DNA of 11,199 nucleotides from Gemmatimonadota bacterium (GTDB taxonomy: Bacteria > Gemmatimonadota > Gemmatimonadetes > Longimicrobiales > RSA9), in contig JADGGV010000083.1 of NCBI GenBank assembly GCA_019689775.1, forward strand, positions 1-11,199, written 5' to 3'. A program made the position numbers and the translations under genes. This document shows, piece after piece, positions 6,305 to 11,199 of the stretch. Positions within the stretch are counted from its first letter, which is position 1, and each line of letters begins with the position of its first letter. The notes under the pieces are model-generated. The model saw only the letters and a program-made list of their open reading frames with translations. It was not told where the DNA came from and did not search any database.

Positions 6305-8395
6305 TCAGAGCAGCTCGGCGATGCTCGCGGCCGCGCGGCGCGCGCCGTCGGTCGCGACCTCGCGGTAGGTGATCTCCCGGCCGAGCTCGGTCGCGATGGC
6401 CTCGGCGATCACGTCCGGCGTGGCGGTGGCGAAGTCCATGCGGCGCCCGGCGCCGTAGCGCTCCAGCCGGTGCGGCACGTGGAAGTTCTGCTCGAAGTGG
6501 TGGCGGAGCGGGAAGTAGAGGAACGGCCGGCGGTTCGCGGTCAGCTCCATGGCGGTGGTGAGCCCGCCCTGCACGACCGCCAGGTCGCAGGCCGCCAGGT
6601 GCCGGTAGAGGTCGGCGACGAAGGGTCGGACCTCGAGCCCCGCGGCCGCCGGCAGCGAGGCGGGGTCGATCCGCGGCCCCGCGACCAGGATCATGCGCAG
6701 CCCCGGCACGCGCCGCCTGGCCTCGTCGTACGCGGCGGCGACGCGGCGCAGCAGATGCGCGCCCACGCCGGAGCCCCCGACCGTGACGATGCATACCCGC
6801 TCGTCGGCCCCGTACCCCAACTCCTCGCGCAGCCGCTCGCGCGCCGGGAGCGCGACCGGATCGAAGCCGCTGATGTAGCCGGGGAACGTGAAGTGCTCTT
6901 CCGTCCAGGCGCGGATCTCGGGGAGTCCGGGCCCGAACCGCTCCGGCACGATGTCCTCGGGATCGCCGACGAAGAGGGCGCGGTCGCGCACGCGGGGGTA
7001 GCGCGCGATGTGCGCGATCATCTCGGCATTGTAGTCGGCGGTCAGGGCAGCCTCCCGGGCGCCGCCATCGGCCATGGGCAGCCAGCCCACGAAGTCGGTC
7101 AGCCAGACGTACGCCGCCCGCTTGAGCTCCGGGTTCTCGTGGAGATAGTAGTCGAGCTCCCACGCCTCATCGCCGATCCAGAGGTCGTACGGCTCCCGCC
7201 GCACGAGGTCGAGGAAGACCATGAAGTTGGCGACGAGGATCTCATCCATGCGCCGCCACGCCTGGAAGCAGTGCAGGTCGTGCTCCGCCGACTCGCTCTC
7301 GATGTGCCGCGACTCGTTGGCCAGCCCGGCGCTCGCCGGGTGCACGCGCTCGCCTTCCGCGGCGAGGACCTGCGTGACCGGGTGCTGCGCCAGCCAGTCG
7401 ATCTCGAGGCCGGGCACGAGGCGGCGCAGCTCGCGCGCGACGGCCACGTCGCGGCGCGCGTGGCCGAGCCCGATCGGCGACGAGATGTAGAGGGCGCGCT
7501 TGCGCCGCCCGCGGCCGCGCGTCCACACCGCGGGCGCCGTCGGCCCCGCCAGGAAGTCCCGGAGCACGAGGTTCACCCGCACGGGATCGCGCGCGTGCGG
7601 CGCGTGGCCGGAGCCCGCGAACGTGACCAGCGTGCCCCCCGTCGCGTGCGCCAGCGCCTTGCCCCGCGCGTGCGGGCTGACCGCGTCCTCGTCGCCGTGG
7701 ATCACCAGCACGGGGCAGCGGACGCGGCCGCAGAGCTCGAGGATCCGCTCGCGGTCCGGGTGTGGGGCGACGTGCGACGCGATCAGCGCCTCCGGCGTCG
7801 TCTCGAGCCCCCAGCCGACGCAGTCCTCGATCTGCTTGGTCGAGTGCGGCTCCGTGAAGACCTTCGAGAAGAAGAACTCGAGAAAGCCGCGGTAGTCCCG
7901 GAGCCAGTAGTGGCGGTTGTACCTGGCCCACCCCTCGTCCGTCGCCGGCGGCTCGTCGAACGGGTGGATCGCGCGCTCCGGGTGCCCCGGCGCCAGCGGC
8001 ACGGCCGCCCCGATGAACGCCGCCGCCGTCACCCGCTCGGGGTGCTCCGCCGCCAGGATGAGCGCGCGGATCGCGCCGAGCGAGAACGAGACGAGCGCCG
8101 CCCGCTCCGTGCCGGTGGCGTCCATCACCGCCAGCGCATCCGCCGCATTCTCCTCCTCCGCGTAGCGCGCGGGATCGAGTGGCCGGTCCGACGCGCCGTT
8201 GCCCACGCCGTCGAACGTGAGGACCCGGAAATGCCGAGCGAAGTAGGGTAGCTGCGCCTTCCACTGCCGGGAGTGGATGATCGACCACGTCGGCAGGAAG
8301 AGCACCGTGCGCGCGCCCTCACCGAACACCTCGTAGCCGATGCGCGCGCCGTTGCGGTAGATGTGGCCGCTGGCGGCCGGCTCAAGCGCCCGCAT
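6305..8395 (-). CDS. Alpha/beta-hydrolase fused to a MurG/UGT-like glycosyltransferase
   Basis: One 696-residue chain carries two enzymes (numbering below counts from the upstream GTG at 8422; subtract 9 for the chosen start). Residues about 20-292 are an alpha/beta hydrolase: LPTWSIIHSRQW oxyanion loop, nucleophile S114 in VSFSLGAI, acid D246 in HGDEDAVSP and H273 in GSGHAP, so the triad is intact. Residues about 309-705 are a GT-B glycosyltransferase: SPIGLGHARRD (315-325) in the N-terminal lobe, VTVGGSGVGAHLL (546-558), and VVQGGLTTAMELTANRRP...FPLRHHFEQN (616-646), the nucleotide-sugar-binding pattern of MurG/UGT enzymes. A basic linker (RGRGRRKR) joins them. There is no signal peptide or membrane helix, so it is cytoplasmic. 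The ATG at 8395 is preferred because GAGGGGG lies 6 nt upstream; it overlaps tetR by 14 bp. Substrates are unknown; an ester or acyl compound both hydrolysed and glycosylated is a reasonable guess. Confidence 0.88.
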   Translation of the reverse strand: MRALEPAASGHIYRNGARIGYEVFGEGARTVLFLPTWSIIHSRQWKAQLPYFARHFRVLTFDGVGNGASDRPLDPARYAEEENAADALAVMDATGTERAALVSFSLGAIRALILAAEHPERVTAAAFIGAAVPLAPGHPERAIHPFDEPPATDEGWARYNRHYWLRDYRGFLEFFFSKVFTEPHSTKQIEDCVGWGLETTPEALIASHVAPHPDRERILELCGRVRCPVLVIHGDEDAVSPHARGKALAHATGGTLVTFAGSGHAPHARDPVRVNLVLRDFLAGPTAPAVWTRGRGRRKRALYISSPIGLGHARRDVAVARELRRLVPGLEIDWLAQHPVTQVLAAEGERVHPASAGLANESRHIESESAEHDLHCFQAWRRMDEILVANFMVFLDLVRREPYDLWIGDEAWELDYYLHENPELKRAAYVWLTDFVGWLPMADGGAREAALTADYNAEMIAHIARYPRVRDRALFVGDPEDIVPERFGPGLPEIRAWTEEHFTFPGYISGFDPVALPARERLREELGYGADERVCIVTVGGSGVGAHLLRRVAAAYDEARRRVPGLRMILVAGPRIDPASLPAAAGLEVRPFVADLYRHLAACDLAVVQGGLTTAMELTANRRPFLYFPLRHHFEQNFHVPHRLERYGAGRRMDFATATPDVIAEAIATELGREITYREVATDGARRAAASIAELL

Positions 8396-9071
8396 CGGCC
8401 GCCCCCTCGGCGCAGGTCCCACCGGCGCCCACGTCGGCCGCTTCGCCAGCCGTCAGACGCCGCTCCGCCTTCGCCTCCAGCGACTCGAGCCAGCGGTCGA
8501 TCCCCGCGAGCAGCTCGTCGTGGCCCCGATCGATCCCCGAGAGCCGCTCCAGGATCAGGCCTTCGTTCACCGTCACGATCAGCGTGATCCAGGCCTCGGC
8601 CGAGAGCGGGCCGTCGCTCAGCCCGTAGCGCGCCAGCGCGGCCGTCACCGCCTCCCGCATCGCGTCGCTCCAGGCGTCCAGCACACGCGCCACCCGCTCG
8701 CGGAACTCCGGCCGGTTCCACGCCATCGCCTGCAGCTCCCACCAGACCTTCTGGTACGCACGGTCCTCCTCGAGGTAGCGCATCGCCTCCCGCCACTTCT
8801 CGATGTACGGCGCGCCGGACGCGTACATGGCCCGCTGGCGCGCGATGAGCCGCGCCGTGAACCGCTCCAGGACCTGGAGGAACAGCTCCTCCATCGAACC
8901 GAAGTAGTAGTGGACGAGCCCGAGGTTGGCGCCCGCTTCCTCGGCCAGGCGCCGGCTGGTGATGCCCGCATAGCCCACCTCCACGAGCAGCCGCTCCGCG
9001 GCATCCAGAAAACGCTCCTCGGTCTCGCGCCGCGCGGCGTGCGCGCGCTCGGGGTTGCGTGGTGCTGCCAT
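8382..9071 (-). CDS. TetR/AcrR family transcriptional regulator
   Basis: DNA-binding regulator of 229 residues, the usual TetR length. The N-terminal helix-turn-helix domain spans about 18-70: ERFLDAAERLLVEVGYAGIT, then SRRLAEEAGANLGLVHYYFGS, whose recognition helix ends in the hallmark YYF (55-57). The C-terminal ligand domain (about 80-205) is rich in Trp and helices and its ligand cannot be inferred. The last 25 residues are Ala/Gly-rich and probably disordered. The start is ATG at 9071; the GGAG just before it is closer (3 nt) than ideal. The 3' end overlaps the start of the hydrolase-glycosyltransferase gene by 14 bp, so the two are almost certainly co-transcribed, and the regulator probably controls that fusion and itself. 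It is divergent from the yceH-like gene across a 313-nt gap. Confidence 0.92.
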   Translation of the reverse strand: MAAPRNPERAHAARRETEERFLDAAERLLVEVGYAGITSRRLAEEAGANLGLVHYYFGSMEELFLQVLERFTARLIARQRAMYASGAPYIEKWREAMRYLEEDRAYQKVWWELQAMAWNRPEFRERVARVLDAWSDAMREAVTAALARYGLSDGPLSAEAWITLIVTVNEGLILERLSGIDRGHDELLAGIDRWLESLEAKAERRLTAGEAADVGAGGTCAEGAADAGA

Positions 9072-9101
9072 GGGCTCCGCGGTCGGTCCCGGTGCCGGTT
9101 T

Positions 9102-9134
9102 GGTCGGATGTCTTAGTCACATGTATAACCGACC
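9102..9134. promoter_or_regulatory. Second candidate operator around the tetR -10
   Basis: Six-base arms GGTCGG (9102-9107) and CCGACC (9129-9134) form an inverted repeat spanning 33 bp over the -10 element and expected start site. A further GGTCGG lies at 9081-9086. Repeated half-sites near the promoter could bind the TetR product; the arms are short, so confidence is low. Confidence 0.25.
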
Positions 9135-9148
9135 GCGGCGCGCGTCAA
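9122..9148 (-). promoter_or_regulatory. Sigma70-like promoter of tetR
   Basis: On the minus strand TTGACG (9143-9148, five of six consensus) is followed by TATACA (9122-9127) with a 15-bp spacer, slightly short of the usual 17. Transcription would start near 9115, leaving a leader of about 44 nt before the tetR ATG. The A/T-rich stretch stands out in very GC-rich surroundings, which supports a real promoter. Confidence 0.5.
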
Positions 9149-9160
9149 GAGCGACGCGCG
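9139..9160. promoter_or_regulatory. Candidate TetR operator (22-bp inverted repeat)
   Basis: Perfect 8-bp arms CGCGCGTC and GACGCGCG flank a six-base centre, overlapping the -35 element of the tetR promoter. The size and position suit a TetR-family operator that blocks RNA polymerase. The arms are mostly CG alternation, so chance is possible. A second candidate is GGTCGG...CCGACC at 9102-9134, which spans the -10 and likely start site. Confidence 0.35.
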
Positions 9161-9384
9161 ACGGTGGGGCGCGGGTGACGGGAATGGGCGCGGGATCGGG
9201 GCCCGGCCACGGCCGCGCACGCGGCGCGTTCCACCAGACTCTGCGCCGCGGGGCGACGCCGGCGCGGGCGTGGCGCCGGGGCGTGTGCGGGTATATCGTC
9301 AGAGGCTGGTCTTCTGCGCCCTCGTTCGCGACGACGCTCTCGCGCTCCACGGCGGCGTCCTTCGCCACCCATGCCCCGCCTTGC

Positions 9385-10038
9385 ATGCAGCCACCACTCG
9401 ACGCCGTTGCCGTCCGCGTTCTCGGGTCGCTGATCGAGAAGGAGGTCACGACGCCGAACAACTACCCGCTCACGCTCAACTCGCTGGTCGCGGCGTGCAA
9501 CCAGACGTCGAACCGCGAACCGGTGATGTCGCTCGACGAGAGCGCGGTCGCGAGCGCGCTCGGGGAGCTATCGCGGCGCGGGCTCGCGCGCGAGGTCCAT
9601 CGGAGCGACTCGCGCGCGAAGCGGTACCGGCAGACGATGTCGGAGGCGCTCGGCCTGCATCCGGCGGAGACCGCCGTGATATGCGTGCTGATGCTGCGCG
9701 GTGCCCAGACGCCGGGCGAGATCCGGACGCGCGCCGCCCGCCTCTTCGACTTCGCGGACGTCGCGCGGGTGGAGGTGACGCTGGAGTCGCTGAGGACGAT
9801 GTCGGAGCCGCTGGTCGCGCAACTGCCGCGGCGCCCTGGGCAGAAGGAGCTGCGGTACGCGCACCTGCTGTCGGGCGAGCCGGCGGTCGAGGCGGAGCCG
9901 GCCGCGCCGGGCGCTGCGCCGGCGGCGCCGCCGAGGGCGGACCGCGTCGAGGCGCTCGAGCGGGCCGTCGAGGGGCTGCGCGCCGAGGTGGCGGCACTGC
10001 GCGCGGAGCTGGAGGCATTCCGGCGCGAGTTCCAGTAG
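9385..10038 (+). CDS. YceH/DUF480 family protein
   Basis: A 217-residue member of the conserved YceH (DUF480) family, whose crystallised members are made of two winged-helix domains; the molecular role is unsettled. Clear signatures are RVLGSLIEKEVTTPNNYPLTLN (11-32), ACNQTSNREPVMSL (37-50), LRGAQTPGEIRTRAARLFDF (104-123), LPRRPGQKELRYAHLLSGE (147-165). After an Ala/Pro linker, residues about 187-217 form a heptad-like coiled coil (RVEALERAVEGLRAEVAALRAEL) common in this family. The ATG at 9385 is chosen because family similarity begins just after it; there is no good Shine-Dalgarno, so a leaderless or weak start is possible. The frame stays open upstream into the tetR region, but that part has no family resemblance. 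It is divergent from tetR. Confidence 0.9.
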   Translation: MQPPLDAVAVRVLGSLIEKEVTTPNNYPLTLNSLVAACNQTSNREPVMSLDESAVASALGELSRRGLAREVHRSDSRAKRYRQTMSEALGLHPAETAVICVLMLRGAQTPGEIRTRAARLFDFADVARVEVTLESLRTMSEPLVAQLPRRPGQKELRYAHLLSGEPAVEAEPAAPGAAPAAPPRADRVEALERAVEGLRAEVAALRAELEAFRREFQ

Positions 10039-10051
10039 GCGGGGGGCGCGG

Positions 10052-10105
10052 GCGTGGCCGCGCTCCCGTTGCGGGTCCGCGTGGCCGCGCTCGCGTGGCG
10101 GGCCC
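10052..10105 (+). repeat. 27-bp tandem duplication
   Basis: Two adjacent 27-base copies (10052-10078 and 10079-10105) match at 24 positions, both beginning GCGTGGCCGCGCTC. They lie just after the yceH-like stop codon. Three substitutions show that the copies have diverged, so this is not a simple assembly duplication. Confidence 0.8.
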
Positions 10106-10173
10106 GGCGCACGCAGGTTCCGGGTGCGGCACGGCGGCGCGCTCCCGGGGGGTGTCCGCACATCGCCCGTAGT

Positions 10174-10253
10174 CGCCGTGATCGGCGGACGGTATGTTCA
10201 CCCCGAGCCCACGCCGGCGCCGTGATCGGCGGACGGTTTCCTCACCCTGAGCC
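10174..10253 (+). repeat. 36-bp direct repeat with internal inverted repeat, 44-bp period
   Basis: Copies at 10174-10209 and 10218-10253 share an exact 20-base core and then 12 of 16 further bases. Each core begins with the inverted repeat CGCCG-TGAT-CGGCG. The second copy ends 19 nt before the ATG of the metallo-beta-lactamase-fold gene. A 44-bp period is about four helical turns, which would place two bound dimers on the same DNA face, so a regulator-binding pair is plausible. A short interspersed repeat family is the alternative. Confidence 0.65.
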
Positions 10254-10272
10254 GGCGGGCGCCGGAGGCGAA

Positions 10273-11199
10273 ATGCGCTGGAAGCTACTCCGCGGGATCG
10301 TGCTCGCGGCCGCGCTCGCGCTCGGCACGGCCGCATCCCTCGCCGCGCAGGCGCTCGAGGTCCGATTCCTCGACGTGGGCCAGGGTGACGCCATCCTGCT
10401 CCGCAGCGGCGGCAGGACCGCCCTCGTCGACGCCGGCCCGACGGACGCGATCGCCGGGCGGCTGCGCGCGCTCGGGGTGACGTCGCTCGATCTGCTGCTG
10501 GCCAGCCACAACCACTCCGACCACATCGGCGGCGCCGACGCCGTGCTCGAGCGCTTCCCGGTCCGCTTCTACCTCGACAACGGCCAGCCGGCCACCACGC
10601 GGACCCAGTCGCGGGTGCTCCGGCTCGTGCAGCGGAAGGGCGTCACCTACCTGAAGGCGACGCCGCGCACGATCGCCCTCGGCAGCGCCACGCTGCGCAT
10701 CCTCCCCTCGCCGCTCGCCGGCCGGACCGACGAGCAGAACGACCAGTCGGTCGTCGTCCTCGTCGAGCAGGGCTCGTTCCGCGCGCTCCTCGCCGGCGAC
10801 GCCGAGATCGCCGAGATCAACGCGCTCCTCGCGACGGATTCCCTCCCGGACGTCGACATCCTCAAGGCTGACCACCACGGCAGCCGCAACGGCGTAACGC
10901 CCGCGTGGCTGGCACGGACGAGGCCGGAGGTCGTCGTCATCAGCGTCGGCACGGGCAACGTCTACGGCCACCCGCACGCGCAGGCGCTCCGGTACTACCA
11001 GGCCGGCGGCCGCAGGGTCTACCGCACGGATCGCGACGGCGACGTCGTCGTCCGGGTGGACAGCGCCGGCGCCTACCGCGTGAGCACCGCTGCGCAGACG
11101 CACCCCGGAACACGCTCTCCCCACAGCGGCGCCGCCCGCCCGCGCGCCCGGCGCCCCCCCCGCGGGGGGGGCCCGGCGCGCCCCGCCGCCCCGGGGGTG
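10273..11199 (+). CDS. Secreted ComEC-like metallo-beta-lactamase-fold hydrolase, 3' end cut by window
   Basis: The frame runs open for 309 codons from ATG 10273 (GGAGG a few bases upstream) to the window edge without a stop. Residues 1-26 form a signal peptide (MRWKLLRG, Ala/Leu core, SLAAQ). The mature domain resembles the ComEC/Rec2 metallo-beta-lactamase region: FLDVGQGDAILLRSG (32-46), metal motif SHNHSDH (H79, H81, D83, H84), LLAGDAE (172-178), KADHHGSRNGV (198-208) and GHPH (232-235). ComEC domains of this type are implicated in processing DNA during natural uptake; stand-alone secreted versions are common in environmental bacteria but their substrate is not established. Conserved sequence ends near residue 270. 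The remainder is Pro/Arg/Gly-rich and crosses G/C homopolymers at 11154-11171, so its frame is doubtful; a normal stop may lie close by. Confidence 0.88.
   Translation, partial: MRWKLLRGIVLAAALALGTAASLAAQALEVRFLDVGQGDAILLRSGGRTALVDAGPTDAIAGRLRALGVTSLDLLLASHNHSDHIGGADAVLERFPVRFYLDNGQPATTRTQSRVLRLVQRKGVTYLKATPRTIALGSATLRILPSPLAGRTDEQNDQSVVVLVEQGSFRALLAGDAEIAEINALLATDSLPDVDILKADHHGSRNGVTPAWLARTRPEVVVISVGTGNVYGHPHAQALRYYQAGGRRVYRTDRDGDVVVRVDSAGAYRVSTAAQTHPGTRSPHSGAARPRARRPPRGGGPARPAAPGV
11153..11172. other. 20-bp C8-GC-G8 palindrome at window end
   Basis: Eight C, GC, then eight G with one more pair outside give a perfect 20-bp palindrome inside a homopolymer-rich last 60 bases. It may be a genuine hairpin after the ComEC-like gene (terminator-like but without a T-run) or a low-quality contig end like those near 34-51 and 490-592. 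Confidence 0.45.

Larger units (their letters stand above)
9072..9384. other. Divergent intergenic region between tetR and the yceH-like gene
   Basis: This 313-nt gap holds the tetR promoter and two candidate operators at its left end. For the rightward gene the only promoter-like element is GTATAT at about 9290-9295, roughly 90 nt upstream of the ATG, with no clear -35. The rest is GC-rich with no small ORF, RNA gene or repeat that I can support. Confidence 0.5.

Noticed and set aside
6197..8251. A 684-codon plus-strand open frame antisense to the hydrolase-glycosyltransferase
   Set aside because: Its product is Arg/Gly/Pro-rich with no family resemblance, and the opposite strand encodes a protein with intact motifs. 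Long antisense frames are normal in DNA this GC-rich.
6305..8422. Longer start for the hydrolase-glycosyltransferase at GTG 8422
   Set aside because: No Shine-Dalgarno precedes it and it overlaps tetR more deeply; ATG 8395 has GAGGGGG six bases upstream.
9055..10038. Extended start of the yceH-like gene at 9055
   Set aside because: The extra 110 residues overlap the start of tetR and its promoter and show no family similarity; homology begins just after ATG 9385.
10174..10253. CRISPR array
   Set aside because: Only two imperfect copies, with an 8-base spacer between the 36-bp units and no cas genes nearby.
1..11199. Insertion sequences, integrase, tRNA or rRNA genes
   Set aside because: No transposase or integrase motifs, terminal inverted repeats with target duplications, tRNA cloverleaf or rRNA sequence were recognised.

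Overview
The window is a very GC-rich bacterial segment with dense, short-spaced genes. Four separate N-termini look like Sec signal peptides ending in Ala-Gln or Ala-x-Ala-Gln: the M28 peptidase, TupA, a 54-residue ORF, and the metallo-beta-lactamase-fold protein. Together with the M28 and S41 peptidases and an MddA-type methyltransferase, this suggests Gemmatimonadota or a similar high-GC soil or sediment lineage, probably from a metagenome assembly. That placement is inference. Both window ends, and a patch at about 490-592, are G/C-homopolymer stretches that look like poor or artefactual sequence, so calls touching them are weaker.

Layout. Positions 1-458 (+) hold the C-terminal end of an S41 (CtpA/tail-specific) protease that needs at least one frameshift to read through. 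It converges on a secreted M28 zinc aminopeptidase (714-2474, -). From 9071 leftward to 714 every gene lies on the minus strand: a TetR regulator; a fused alpha/beta-hydrolase plus glycosyltransferase whose start overlaps tetR by 14 bp; mddA (methanethiol S-methyltransferase); the tungstate importer genes tupA, tupB and tupC; a 54-codon signal-peptide ORF with a strong Shine-Dalgarno; and the M28 peptidase, which overlaps that ORF by an ATGA. To the right, on the plus strand and divergent from tetR, are a YceH/DUF480 protein with a C-terminal coiled coil and a secreted ComEC-like metallo-beta-lactamase-fold protein that runs off the window end.

How the genes may work together. tetR and the hydrolase-glycosyltransferase fusion look like one transcription unit behind a sigma70-like promoter that overlaps a 22-bp inverted repeat, which suggests autoregulation. 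mddA follows 94 nt later, after a strong hairpin, with its own AGGAGG site, and may or may not share that transcript. tupA-tupB-tupC is a complete tungstate/molybdate ABC importer (periplasmic binder, permease, ATPase). The most unusual item is the hydrolase-glycosyltransferase fusion under TetR control beside mddA. The 234-nt gap before the ComEC-like gene holds two separate duplications: a 27-bp tandem pair, and a 36-bp unit with a CGCCG-TGAT-CGGCG inverted repeat, duplicated at 44-bp spacing.
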